Positions 43,953 to 54,300 of a stretch of 64,000 bases of DNA are shown piece after piece; position 1 is the first letter of the stretch, and each line of letters starts with the position of its first letter. Source of the DNA: Pleurocapsa sp. PCC 7319 (GTDB lineage Bacteria > Cyanobacteriota > Cyanobacteriia > Cyanobacteriales > Xenococcaceae); assembly GCF_000332195.1 (NCBI RefSeq), contig NZ_KB235922.1, positions 1,485,902-1,549,901 of the forward strand. Reading direction: 5' to 3'. The notes under the pieces were generated by a model that saw nothing but the letters and a program-made list of their open reading frames with translations, did not search any database and was not told the origin of the DNA. The position numbers and the translations under genes are program-made.

Positions 43953-44642
43953 ATGCCTCTATTAATCCTAATTGCTGAAGATGACCCAGGAATTCGCTTG
44001 TCTGTTAGCGATTATTTAGAATTGTCTGGGTATTCAGTCATTACAGCAGAAAATGGCATCAAGGCCCTATCGATGTTAGACAAGTATCATCCTCATCTCT
44101 TAATTTCTGATATTAAAATGCCAGAAAAGGATGGTTATGAGTTAGTAAAAAATATTCGTCAACTGCCCCAATATCGTTTGTTACCAGTAGTTCTGTTAAC
44201 CGAATGTAGAGGAACTCCAAACCGTATTCGTGGTTATCAGGTTGGATGTGATGTTTACTTACCCAAACCATTTGAAATGGAAGAATTAGGAGCCGTAATT
44301 CGTAACTTATTAGAGAGATCGCAAATTGTTCACTCTGAATTACGATTTTCTCGTCGTCATAGCTACGATGTAGAAACTCATTCAGACTTGTCAACTGATA
44401 GCCAAAAAGCCAAAACTCAATTTGACACTTTAGAACTCCAAGAAAAATTAGAGCTAACTCCAAGAGAACAAGAGGTTCTCCATCTGTTGATGAATGGTCA
44501 CTCTAACATTGAAATCGGTCAGAGACTACACTTGTCTCACCGCACTATTGAAAAATATGTCAGCAGTTTATTACGTAAATCTGAAAGTAATAATCGTATA
44601 GAGTTAACTCGATTTGCCTTGGAACATAATTTACTTCAATAA
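43953..44642 (+). CDS. LuxR-type response regulator (Ycf29-like)
   Basis: 229 residues. The receiver has E9-D10-D11, phosphoacceptor D53 in LLISDIKMPEKDGYE, and Lys in VYLPKPFEMEELG. A linker is followed by a LuxR HTH at about 165-225 (LELTPREQEVLHLLMNGHSN, HLSHRTIEKYVSSLLRKSES). The overall form matches the Ycf29 type of cyanobacterial and algal-plastid regulators. It is the first chromosomal gene after the tRNA-Met, on the opposite strand. Confidence 0.88.
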   Translation: MPLLILIAEDDPGIRLSVSDYLELSGYSVITAENGIKALSMLDKYHPHLLISDIKMPEKDGYELVKNIRQLPQYRLLPVVLLTECRGTPNRIRGYQVGCDVYLPKPFEMEELGAVIRNLLERSQIVHSELRFSRRHSYDVETHSDLSTDSQKAKTQFDTLELQEKLELTPREQEVLHLLMNGHSNIEIGQRLHLSHRTIEKYVSSLLRKSESNNRIELTRFALEHNLLQ

Positions 44643-44694
44643 TTAACTGTACAAAATTCAACTTCTTCACCAATCGGATTGAGGGAAGTAGTAG

Positions 44695-45678
44695 TTATGG
44701 ATGACGTTTTTGATGCCATTGCCAAGCATGAGTAATAATATCTTCTAAGCCCGGATATTGTGGTTTCCATCCTAAAATTTGCTTTGCCTTTTCTCCACTA
44801 CCAACTAAAATTGGTGGATCTCCTGCACGGCGATCGCATTCAGTAGCCTTAATCTCTTTTTGTGTTACTTGACGAGCTGTTTCAATTACCTGTTTAACGG
44901 AAAAACCATTGCCATTACCCAAGTTAAACATATCTGAACTCCCACCATTTAACAGGTATTTCAAGGCTAGTATATGAGCCTGAGCCAGATCTGTTACGTG
45001 GATATAGTCTCTGATACAGCTACCATCGGTCGTATCATAATCAATGCCATATATGGAAATTGATTCACGATGACCTAAAGCAGTTTGTAGTACTAATGGT
45101 ATTAAATGCGTTTCTGGTGTGTGATCTTCCCCCAGCATTCCTTCGGGATCAGCCCCAGCAGCATTAAAATAACGCAGACATACCGAACGAAAATTATAAG
45201 CCAGATCAAAGTCTTGTAAAATTTGCTCTACCATTAATTTGGTTTTACCGTAAGGATTAATGGGGTTTTGGGGTTGCTCTTCTATAATGGGAACTGTTTC
45301 GGGAACTCCATAGGTGGCACAGGTGGATGAGAAAACAAACTTATTGATATCCGCTTCTACCATTGCTTCTAACAGAGTTAATGTACCAACAACATTGTTT
45401 TGATAGTACTTAGCAGGTTGGGTAACTGATTCTCCTACATAAGCATAGGCAGCAAAGTGCATCACTGCATCGATTTGATGATTGTTAAATATCTGTTGTA
45501 ATAAAGAGCGATCGCTCGTATCTCCAACAATCAATTTAGTTTTTAATACTTTTTCTACTATGTCTTGATGACCGTATACCAGATTATCGAGAATGATAAC
45601 TTCATATCCTGCTTGTTGTAATGCCAGAACGGAGTGAGATCCTATATATCCTGCTCCTCCAGTTACCAAAATTGTCAT
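44695..45678 (-). CDS. galE: UDP-glucose 4-epimerase
   Basis: 327 residues, full length for GalE of the extended SDR group. The NAD-binding VTGGAGYIGSHSVLALQ, MHFAAYAYVGESV, catalytic Ser in FSSTCATYGVPE and the YxxxK pair in INPYGKTKLMVEQIL are all present, with the GalE-specific RYFNAAGADPEGMLGEDH. It interconverts UDP-glucose and UDP-galactose for polysaccharide synthesis. It is convergent with the Ycf29-like gene. Confidence 0.96.
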   Translation of the reverse strand: MTILVTGGAGYIGSHSVLALQQAGYEVIILDNLVYGHQDIVEKVLKTKLIVGDTSDRSLLQQIFNNHQIDAVMHFAAYAYVGESVTQPAKYYQNNVVGTLTLLEAMVEADINKFVFSSTCATYGVPETVPIIEEQPQNPINPYGKTKLMVEQILQDFDLAYNFRSVCLRYFNAAGADPEGMLGEDHTPETHLIPLVLQTALGHRESISIYGIDYDTTDGSCIRDYIHVTDLAQAHILALKYLLNGGSSDMFNLGNGNGFSVKQVIETARQVTQKEIKATECDRRAGDPPILVGSGEKAKQILGWKPQYPGLEDIITHAWQWHQKRHP

Positions 45679-45774
45679 ATTTGGAAAATTATGCCTCTTC
45701 TATTTTGAAGCTAATATACCAGTAAATTTGATTTAAATATGTTCTTTATCAGCCAGCAATTATGATTGCTCAGA

Positions 45775-46203
45775 TCAATTTACTGAGGTTGAAGTCTTTT
45801 TCCATTCTCGCTGTAGATAACTAAACCACTTAGCTGCTAAAGAAATATCTGTAAAAGGTATTTGTAATGATTTTTCTGGCTCACTCAAGTTAAATTCCAG
45901 GGCCACTTTACCTTTGCGAGGAAGATGATCCAACTCCACCGGGCGATCGCTTACTAATAAGTTAATTTCTTTGACGTTGTCTAGAGAAAAACTTTCTAAA
46001 TTGATCATGCCCTTACGACTAGGTTTACCCCAAGTGATTTCTCGCTCTTTTTTGCCCAACACAGCATAGATATCAAACTTGGCATTATCAAAATCTTCCG
46101 CCCATATTTTATAAGCTTCAAGTTTGTGATATTCATTCCAACCACTCCACGCCAACCAAATAAAGGCTATTAATAATGGTAGCCACAATAATCCTCTTGC
46201 CAT
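45775..46203 (-). CDS. Conserved hypothetical membrane-anchored protein
   Basis: 142 residues. One N-terminal membrane helix (WLPLLIAFIWLAWSGW) is followed by a soluble domain with SFSLDNVKEINLLVSDRPVE and IPFTDISLAAKWFSYLQREW. It is not recognised as a named family; such proteins are frequent in cyanobacterial genomes. It lies between mnmA (67 bases upstream in transcription) and galE, all on the minus strand. Confidence 0.65.
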   Translation of the reverse strand: MARGLLWLPLLIAFIWLAWSGWNEYHKLEAYKIWAEDFDNAKFDIYAVLGKKEREITWGKPSRKGMINLESFSLDNVKEINLLVSDRPVELDHLPRKGKVALEFNLSEPEKSLQIPFTDISLAAKWFSYLQREWKKTSTSVN

Positions 46204-46269
46204 TCTTCCTCTTGCTCTTAATGTACGTCAAAGATCGTCTGAAAAAATATTGCTATTAGCTATTAACTA

Positions 46270-47325
46270 TTAGCTATCAACTTCAATTATTCCACCACCA
46301 AGAACCATTTCGCCGTTATATAAAACTGCTGCTTGACCAGGAGTGACTCCAAATTGATGCTCATCAAACATAATTTTGCTCCGGGAGTTACCCAGGGGAA
46401 TTATCTGTGCCGAGACAGGTTGAGAACGATAGCGAATTTTTACTTCAGCCTGGATCGGCGATGAAGGTTCAGCAATAGAAACCCAGTTCATTCGAGATAC
46501 AGTACATGACAACCGTCCACCAGCATGGCGATCGCCCACTATGACACGATTCATTACCGCATCTAATTTGACTACATATAGGGGGTGCGAGGCAGCAATC
46601 CCCAATCCTCTTCTTTGTCCAATGGTGTAATGGTGAATTCCTGTATGTTTACCTAGGATATTCCCCGCCATATCAACGATATCTCCCTCTTTTTGGTCGA
46701 TATAACGGTCTAAAAAGGTTTGCATCGAGCCATGAGCTTCAATTAAACATAGATCTTGACTTTCAGGTTTATCTGCGGTCGATAGACCAAATTCACTGGC
46801 AACTCGCCGAGTTTCTTCTTTAGTTTGATTCCCTAAAGGAAAAATTGAGCCTGCCAGTAATTCTTGAGTCAGATCATAGAGAAAATAAGACTGATCTTTG
46901 TGGCGATCTACTGCTTTTAATAGTTGATAGCGATCGCCAACTTGATCGTAACGAATTCGAGCATAATGACCAGTGGCAATTTTATCCGTACTCAACTCTT
47001 TTCGAGCATAGTCCAACATCGGAGAAAATTTGACTGCGCGATTACATTGAGAACATGGTAGAGGAGTAATACCAGCTTCATAACCATTAACTAAATAGTC
47101 AACAATATTTTCTTGGAAGACATCTCGGCTATCAACAATATGATGGGGAATGTTTAATTCTTCACAAAGACGAGCTGCATCCACCATCCCGTCTGAGCAG
47201 CATTGCCCCTTACCCTTCATTAACCAGAGGGTAAGACCAATTACTTCGTAACCTTGATGGTGTAGAGTGGCAGCAGCAACTGAGCTGTCAACGCCACCAG
47301 ATAAGCCGACAACGACCTTATTCAT
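46270..47325 (-). CDS. mnmA: tRNA-specific 2-thiouridylase MnmA
   Basis: 351 residues. The PP-loop [17 protein letters not shown], catalytic Cys pair in [13 protein letters not shown] and SQDLCLIE, and [11 protein letters not shown] identify MnmA. It installs the 2-thio group on U34 of tRNAs for Glu, Gln and Lys, using sulfur relayed from a cysteine desulfurase. It is a full-length housekeeping gene. The 290-base gap upstream (47326-47615) shows nothing recognised. Confidence 0.97.
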   Translation of the reverse strand: MNKVVVGLSGGVDSSVAAATLHHQGYEVIGLTLWLMKGKGQCCSDGMVDAARLCEELNIPHHIVDSRDVFQENIVDYLVNGYEAGITPLPCSQCNRAVKFSPMLDYARKELSTDKIATGHYARIRYDQVGDRYQLLKAVDRHKDQSYFLYDLTQELLAGSIFPLGNQTKEETRRVASEFGLSTADKPESQDLCLIEAHGSMQTFLDRYIDQKEGDIVDMAGNILGKHTGIHHYTIGQRRGLGIAASHPLYVVKLDAVMNRVIVGDRHAGGRLSCTVSRMNWVSIAEPSSPIQAEVKIRYRSQPVSAQIIPLGNSRSKIMFDEHQFGVTPGQAAVLYNGEMVLGGGIIEVDS

Positions 47326-47615
47326 GGAACTAGTTGACTAATGTTAACTTCTATAAATATTAGGGGTATTTTTCAATAGTAGATTAGTCCTATATCTTAT
47401 GACAACTAAATTTGGTGTTGATCTGGATAATATTAATGACATTCCATACCACTCATTATCTTAATTTGAGTAGCAGTCTGATTAATCATCAGATCGAGCC
47501 AGACATAAGCTAATAACGACGACAATTTATAAGATAATAAAATTAATTATTTTGTAGTGGTCTATTTACTTAATTACTTCAATTTTCTCCTATAGTTTTT
47601 CTTTAATCTTGAATT

Positions 47616-48068
47616 ATGAGTAAGATTTCGTCTCATTATTACTTATTTATTTTAGTTAGCCAGTTAATGGTTGTAGCCACTTCCACAACAGCCAATGCCC
47701 AAATTTTCAACCATATGGAGCGATATCAACACGATTCTTATCAATCTAATTCAGTATCCTCTTTTTATCTGAGCAAGAACCATCCAGACTCTAATCAAAA
47801 CTCCAATAAACGAGAATATACGTTTAAAGCACCTGCTAACAGTAGTACTCTCATCGATACAGCTCAATCCAGCACAATTAGCGGCTACAAAGTAGAAGTC
47901 TATGGCAGCGACGAAGAACTTTTACGACAAGTCAGAGCTATCGAACCAAGAGCATTTATCAAAGGTCATATTATCCAGGTAGGAATTTTTAGTGAACAGG
48001 ACAATGCTGAAGATTTAGTTCGTAAACTTGCTGTTGCTGGGTATTGGGCTAGAATCACTCCTGAATAA
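47616..48068 (+). CDS. Secreted hypothetical protein with SPOR-like C-terminus
   Basis: 150 residues. A Sec signal peptide is seen (YLFILVSQLMVVATSTTANA, likely cut after ANA). A low-complexity Asn/Ser-rich middle precedes a C-terminal segment GHIIQVGIFSEQDNAEDLVR / KLAVAGYWARI, which resembles a SPOR-like peptidoglycan-binding repeat. It is likely periplasmic. It is monocistronic in appearance and convergent with the OB-fold gene. Confidence 0.65.
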   Translation: MSKISSHYYLFILVSQLMVVATSTTANAQIFNHMERYQHDSYQSNSVSSFYLSKNHPDSNQNSNKREYTFKAPANSSTLIDTAQSSTISGYKVEVYGSDEELLRQVRAIEPRAFIKGHIIQVGIFSEQDNAEDLVRKLAVAGYWARITPE

Positions 48069-48163
48069 GTCAGTTTCTAGCAAGATAGTTGTTGAAGTCT
48101 CCTAAATGAGAATGTCTTCAAACACAAGTTGGCCAAGTAACTTCTTAAGTTAGTTCAAGATTC

Positions 48164-48538
48164 CTACTCGTTTGAATTGACGACTTGAAGCTGATCAACA
48201 CGAATTTGGATTTTCTCTGGAGTTGGATCTTTTACTGCTTCATCTGGATGCTCAGATTCAAAATCAACTATTCCCGAGATTTCAACGGTCGTATTAGAAT
48301 TGAAGGGATAATTGTCATCTTCAAGTTCAATCGTAATCTCATTCGTGTTGTCAGTAAACGTATAGTCTGTTTCATTTTGTTGATGTCCAATAATTTTGCC
48401 CCGAAGGATAACTTTTTGTCCATCAACAGGATTATCTAAAATAGATGAAACAGTAGTAGTATTTGTTTGACTTACAGCATTAGCACACACTATAAAGTTA
48501 AGAGCTATTAAAGTTAAAACTGTATTAATTTTTGGCAT
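48164..48538 (-). CDS. Periplasmic OB-fold (YgiW/YdeI-type) small protein
   Basis: 124 residues from ATG 48538, preceded by AGGAG. The signal peptide is KINTVLTLIALNFIVCANA. The mature part (VSSILDNPVDGQKVILRGKI, DYTFTDNTNEITIELEDDNY, VEISGIVDFESE) has the order of the bacterial OB-fold (BOF) family, including NirD/YgiW stress proteins. Its ligand is unknown. Confidence 0.7.
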   Translation of the reverse strand: MPKINTVLTLIALNFIVCANAVSQTNTTTVSSILDNPVDGQKVILRGKIIGHQQNETDYTFTDNTNEITIELEDDNYPFNSNTTVEISGIVDFESEHPDEAVKDPTPEKIQIRVDQLQVVNSNE

Positions 48539-48670
48539 ATTTCTCCTCAAATCCACTATCTTAACAGGTTAATTGTAACCGGTTGGAGAATTGGGGGTGG
48601 TTGGGATGAACTTCTTAAATAGCAATAACATAGTGAGTAAGAAATCCTAAAAAATGTCTAATCATATCAG

Positions 48671-50515
48671 ATGAGAATTTTATTGATAGACGATGATGAA
48701 TCATTAATGGAGGTTTTAGCTGATAACCTGATCAAACAGCACTATGCAGTAGATATTGCTAATGACGGAGAAATGGGTTGGGAGTTTATTTTGCTCTTTA
48801 ATTATGACCTAGTAGTTCTGGACTGGATGTTACCCGACGTTGAAGGTGTAAGTCTTTGTCAGAGAATTAGGACTAAAGGGTACAAAATGCCTATTTTACT
48901 ACTAACAGCTCGCGATCGCGCTAATGATAAGGTTATGGGGTTAGACGCCGGGGCAGATGACTATGTAGTCAAACCCTTCGATTTTGAAGAGCTGACAGCA
49001 AGAATTCGCGCTCTACTGCGAAGAGATATTCACGTTGCTTCATCAATTTTAAAATGGCAAAATCTCAGCCTCAATCCCAAAACGCACGAAGTCAGTCACC
49101 AAGACCAATTACTGCCCCTAACTCCCAAAGAATATGGTCTGATTGAGTTATTTATACGTCATCCACAACAGGTATTCAGTCCTGGAGCAATTATTAACAA
49201 TCTCTGGGCAGGAGAAGACCCACCAGGAGAAGAAGCAGTAAGAACTCATATCAAGGGATTACGTCAAAAGTTGAAAGCTGCCGGTATGACCAAAGATACC
49301 ATTCAAACTGTATATGGTGTCGGTTATCGACTCAAAGCCATTGAGAAAACAGAGTCTCACTCAGTAAAGTCTAACCAATCCGATATTTCCGAGAGAATCA
49401 AGGCAGCTTGGGCAACATTTAAAAATGTAACCCAGGAAAGAATAACAGTTCTGGAACAACTAACTGGCGCAATATCTCAAAATCAAGTAAACCGAGAAAT
49501 TCATGACAGCGCGAAAAGTGCTGCCCATAAACTGGCTGGTTCTTTAGGTGGCTTTGGCTTTCCCCAGGGATCAATCATAGCTAAAGAAATAGAAAACTTA
49601 TTAGCTAACGATCTTACCGATCAAATTCAAGAACAACAGTTGATTCGTCTCGTCAATTCGTTGCAAATTGAAATACAACATCAACCTTTTGTTGACCATG
49701 CCATTAATTCACTAGGTAAAACTATCTCATTGTTATTGATTGAGCGTGAAATTATCTCCGAAAATTTATCTTTGACTAAGAGGTTGATTAAAGATGCTGA
49801 GCAATGGGGGATAAAAATCCAGACTGCCGCTCGATTTAAGCGCGCTAGGGAGATAATTGCTGCTAATCCTCCGACCATCATCCTGCTACAAATTGTTTTT
49901 CCGGATGGAGAAGATCTGGCATTTTTAGAGGAAATACATCAACAAATACCATTGTTGCCGATCGCAGTTGTCATTAACAATGCGCAGTTTAATGATCGTC
50001 TAGAGTTAGTAAGACGTGGTGCTAGTCTAGTCTTACAGCATTCCTTAGCAACCAGTGAAATTTTCACCTCTCTTACCCAAATGGTTAAAAATCTGGGTTC
50101 GGAAACCAAAATTATGATTGTCGATGACGATCCTCAGATTTTACTGTCATTGAAAATCTCGCTTCAACCTTGGGGATTTATAATCAAAACTCTGGAACAA
50201 CCTGAAGAATTTTGGGAGATCTTAGAAAGTTTTAACCCAGATCTACTCGTACTAGATATTGAAATGCCTGAAGTTAATGGCATCGAGATTTGTCAAGTAT
50301 TAAGAAGCGATCACCGCTGGCAACAATTGCCTGTATTATTTCTGACTGTACATCACGATCAAAAAACGCAACACCAAGCTTTTGCAGTTGGTGCAGACGA
50401 TTATATTTATAAACCCATATTGGGGGCAGAACTAGCAAATAGAATAATTAATCGGCTCCAAAGAAGTCGGATTTTAAAGTCAGGAGGTCTAGCAGTTTCT
50501 GATTCAGACTTCTGA
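48671..50515 (+). CDS. Multi-domain response regulator: REC - OmpR winged helix - Hpt - degenerate REC - REC
   Basis: 614 residues. The first receiver (1-120) has D51 in LVVLDWMLPD and Lys in YVVKPFD. An OmpR-type winged helix spans about 125-225 (PLTPKEYGLIELFIRHPQQV, RTHIKGLRQKLKA, GVGYRLK). An Hpt domain near 245-335 has candidate His in SAAHKLAGSLGGFGFPQ. A receiver-like stretch about 350-470 lacks the phosphoacceptor (TIILLQIVFPDGEDL). A final receiver about 475-600 is intact (LLVLDIEMPEVNG, YIYKPILG). It can both relay phosphate and bind DNA. Confidence 0.87.
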   Translation: MRILLIDDDESLMEVLADNLIKQHYAVDIANDGEMGWEFILLFNYDLVVLDWMLPDVEGVSLCQRIRTKGYKMPILLLTARDRANDKVMGLDAGADDYVVKPFDFEELTARIRALLRRDIHVASSILKWQNLSLNPKTHEVSHQDQLLPLTPKEYGLIELFIRHPQQVFSPGAIINNLWAGEDPPGEEAVRTHIKGLRQKLKAAGMTKDTIQTVYGVGYRLKAIEKTESHSVKSNQSDISERIKAAWATFKNVTQERITVLEQLTGAISQNQVNREIHDSAKSAAHKLAGSLGGFGFPQGSIIAKEIENLLANDLTDQIQEQQLIRLVNSLQIEIQHQPFVDHAINSLGKTISLLLIEREIISENLSLTKRLIKDAEQWGIKIQTAARFKRAREIIAANPPTIILLQIVFPDGEDLAFLEEIHQQIPLLPIAVVINNAQFNDRLELVRRGASLVLQHSLATSEIFTSLTQMVKNLGSETKIMIVDDDPQILLSLKISLQPWGFIIKTLEQPEEFWEILESFNPDLLVLDIEMPEVNGIEICQVLRSDHRWQQLPVLFLTVHHDQKTQHQAFAVGADDYIYKPILGAELANRIINRLQRSRILKSGGLAVSDSDF

Positions 50516-50520
50516 CTTCT

Positions 50521-50919
50521 TTAAGCCATATTCTGAGGACAGTAGCCTAATCGAGCAACAATTGCCTCTCGGAAGATTTCAATCTCTTCTTTTGCTGGTA
50601 GACCGTATGCTACCACTACTACTTGATAGCGGTTCATGATCTTAGTAGGAGATTCTCCTGCCTCTAATCTTTCCAAAGCTGTAGCGATCAGTTTTGATGG
50701 TTGGTAAGGAATACCCATTTCGCAGAAAAAAGCTCTAATATCTTCTCTTAGTTGGCTGGGTAAGGAATGTTTAAAGTGGAATTTTACTATCCAGCGGTCA
50801 ATAGTATTAAGAACTGTTACCGAATTTAACGGTAATTGTCGTCTGCGCAAAAAATCTATAACTCGCAGTGTTACGCTGGCATTATTAAAGGAGTAAATAT
50901 AGTCAATATTAATCTTCAT
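50521..50919 (-). CDS. Cyanobacterial conserved hypothetical protein
   Basis: About 132 residues from ATG 50919; a GTG ten codons earlier would overlap the preceding gene. Residues 30-75 look like a small alpha-beta domain (RVIDFLRRRQLPLNSVTVLN, DRWIVKFHFKHSLPSQLRED). No known family is assigned. It is linked to the DUF2949 gene upstream and probably cotranscribed. Confidence 0.55.
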   Translation of the reverse strand: MKINIDYIYSFNNASVTLRVIDFLRRRQLPLNSVTVLNTIDRWIVKFHFKHSLPSQLREDIRAFFCEMGIPYQPSKLIATALERLEAGESPTKIMNRYQVVVVAYGLPAKEEIEIFREAIVARLGYCPQNMA

Positions 50920-50930
50920 AATATTTTTGC

Positions 50931-51110
50931 TCAAACTGTTTCCAACCACTCAAATGTACGATCTAGTTGTTCTAAGTTCAGCAGTCCATACTGCCAAAGA
51001 ATAATTGGCAGAGTATGTAGCTCGGCATGAGGATTTTTTTCTGCCAGAGAAATTGCTGCTGTAGAAATTCCTAACTCTGTTCGCCAAAATTCAGTTAGTC
51101 TTTTTATCAT
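50931..51110 (-). CDS. DUF2949 family protein
   Basis: About 59 residues from the internal Met at 51110. The sequence LTEFWRTELGISTAAISLAE and LPIILWQYGLLNLEQLDRTF EWLE matches the small cyanobacterial DUF2949 family. The function is unknown; all-helical. It ends 11 bases before the next minus-strand gene and is divergent from the large sensor kinase. Confidence 0.78.
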   Translation of the reverse strand: MIKRLTEFWRTELGISTAAISLAEKNPHAELHTLPIILWQYGLLNLEQLDRTFEWLETV

Positions 51111-51339
51111 GGTATGTATTCTCGATACTTCTGACTGGGAAAATCTCACTAGAATTGATGATTAAAAAAAATTTAGCTCAATATTCTGAGGAAATTGTGA
51201 AGAAGTACAACAGTAGGGGGAGAAAAGAGCTAGAAACAAAAGCATCTTATATTTTAGTTACATAAAATTCTCGACTTCGGAATTTTGACCAGAGCTGACG
51301 TTCTTCTCACTCCCGATCCTTTCTTTGACTCTAGTTACT

Positions 51340-54300
51340 ATGCAGCAGCCTAAGAAATCGCCCGCTCGACTTAAGTTAGAGCAGATAATTGAACCTAACC
51401 CTGTCATCGTGACACCAAAAACTGTATTGTCAGTAGCGATCGCTGCGATGGATAGTGCTGGCACAAAGTATGCTCTGGTTGTAGATCAAAGAAAAGTAGT
51501 GGGTCTTTTTACCGCTGAAGAGCTAGTAAAGTTAGTAGCAACTAAAATCGATTTCTCAACTACCAAGATTGGTTCGGTAGTAACTCAACCTGTCAAAACT
51601 ATGGAGGAATTGCAATGTCAGGATATCTTCTCAGTTTGGTCATTTTTGCGACGGCATTCCTTAGCTTACGTCCCTATATTAAGTGATCGCCAAGAATTAC
51701 TGGGAGTTGTGGAGCAAGAGCATCTACTAAAGCTTTTGGAGTCCGATGAATTTAACTTTTGTTTAGAGTTTTATGGGACAGGGAATGTTAATCCCTGCCA
51801 ACGAGTAGAAGACGAACTCGAACGCTTTTTTAACATTACTCCTAGTCTGCTTTGTCTTGCTGGTTTTGATGGCTATTTCAAACGTTTAAACCCCAGTTTT
51901 AGACAGATTCTGGGTTTTACGAATGAAGAGTTGCAAGCCGAACCTTTTATTAACTTTGTTCATCCAGAAGATCGGGCCGCAACTATAGCTGAAGTAGAGG
52001 GTTTAATTCAAGGTAAAACTACTATTGCCTTTGAAAATCGCTATCGGACTAAAGATGGTAGTTATCGTTGGTTGTTATGGACAGCTTCTTCATATGTGGA
52101 AGAACAAGTCATCTATGCAGCAGCCAGGGATATTAGCGATCGCAAACAAACAGAAATACAACTCCAGCAAGAACGTGATTTTACCGGTGCAATCCTAGAT
52201 ACAGTTGGTGCTTTAGTCACGGTTCTCAATCGCCAGGGGCAAATTGTCAGTTTTAATCGCACCTGTGAACAAATTGCTGGCTATTCCTGGGCAGAAGTTG
52301 CGGGTAGACCAATCTGGGATTTATTGATTGTACCTGAGGAAAAATTAACTGTCAGAGCCATTTTTGAGAGATTATTAGCCGGACAATTATCTAACAATTA
52401 TGAGAATCACTGGTTAGCGAAAAACGGTAGCCGTCATTTAATATCTTGGTCAAATACAGCTTTATTTGATGCCCAGGGAAAGGTTGAGTTTGTAATTTCC
52501 ACGGGAATTGATGTAACTCAACAGCGTCAGGTTCGGAATAAATTAGAACATCAGTTTCGACAAACCCAGTTACTAGCAGAAGTAACTCGTAAGATTCGGA
52601 TGTTAATCGGCTTAGATGAAATCTTACAAACTACCGTTACCGAGGTGCAACATCTATTAGCTTGCGATCGCGTGATGATCGTCGAACTAAGGTCTAATCA
52701 AACAGCAGTACCGATTAGTGAGGCGATTCTGAGGGATTACCCTCCCATGTTGGGTTACGAACTTGCCGATCCTTTATTAGTGGGAAAATATGTAGAGCGG
52801 TATCGCCAGGGAAAAATTTTAGCCATTAACGATCTCCAAACTGCGGCAATTGATCTAGATATCAAACAGCTACTACTACAATTTGCGATTCAAGCCAAAC
52901 TAGTCGTGCCAATTCTCAGTCAAAACCAACTCAAAGGTTTGCTGGTAGCACATCAATGTTCTAATCCCCGTCAATGGCAAGATAGTGAAATCGAACTATT
53001 GAAACAGTTAGCTGACCAAATTGGAGTAGCTCTATCTCAGGCACAGTTACTAAATAATTTAGAAGAAGCGGTTGCTGAACGTACTAACGAACTCAGTGTA
53101 ACCAATCAGCGCTTACAGTTGGAAATTACGGAACGCCAACAAACGGAAACTGCCCTGAGAGAAAATCAGCAAATGTTAGCGGGAATTTTAGAATATGCTG
53201 ATGAAGCAATTATTTCTATTGACGAACAGTACAAAATTTTACTTTTTAATCAGGGTGCAGAAAAGATCTTTGGTTATCAAGCCAGAGAAATCATGGGACA
53301 GTCTTTAGATATTTTATTGCCCAAGGAATTTCGTCATATACATCGACAGCACATCGATCAATTTAGCGGCTCGATAGAACAAGCTCGCTCTATGACGGTG
53401 CGTAGCAGTAATGTATATGGTCTGCGTAAGGACGGTAAGAAGTTCCCTGCCGAAGCTTCAATTTCCAAATTACATACCCACGAGGGTTTAATATTTACGG
53501 TAATGCTCCAAGATATTACGGAGCGTCAACGGACTGAAGAAAAACTTCAGGCTTCGCAAAGATTATTAGCTAAAGCTGAGAAAATAGCTTGTATTGGCAG
53601 TTGGGAATACAATATTGTCACTCAAAAACTAACTTGGTCAGAGGAATTATTTAATATCTTGGGTCTTAATCAAGAGCGAACAATTCCTAATTGTGCAGTA
53701 ATCTTTGACTCTATTCATCCTGACGATCGCTCATTGGTCAGAAATACTCTTAAACAAGGGCATATTGAGGGACAACCCTGGCAATTTAACTATCGTTTGG
53801 TGATGCCTAATGGCTCACTTAAATATTTAGAAACTAGAGGCGAACCGACTATTGATTCCTCAGAAAAAGTGGTTAAAGTTTCTGGAACGATTATGGATAT
53901 CAGCGATCGCGTTCAGGCAGAAATATCTCTGCGTCGTAGCGAAGATCGGTTGCAACTAATTACTAATTCTTTACCAGTATTGATTGCTTACATTGATAAT
54001 CAACATCGATACCGCTACAATAATCGCACCTATGAAATTTGGTTTGGTAAGTCTCGAACAGATTTAATTGGACTTCATGTTCGAGAACTTCTAGGTAAAG
54101 AGAATTATCAACAAATGCTGCCCTATATCAAAACTGCGTTATCGGGGCAAGCAGTTACTTTTGAAAATCTACATCAAAATGAGCGTGGCGGTAATTATTG
54201 GATTAGTGCGATCTATGTCCCTGATTTTGACTCCGAAGGTAAGGTACAAGGGTTCTTTTCTATGATCGATGACATTACGGAGCGGAAAGCAATTCAGCAG

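Noticed and set aside
52590-53090. Bilin-binding (cyanobacteriochrome) GAF domain in the large kinase
   Set aside because: The domain is phytochrome-like in form, but the chromophore Cys-His pair is absent; AHQCS is a structural motif common to non-bilin relatives.
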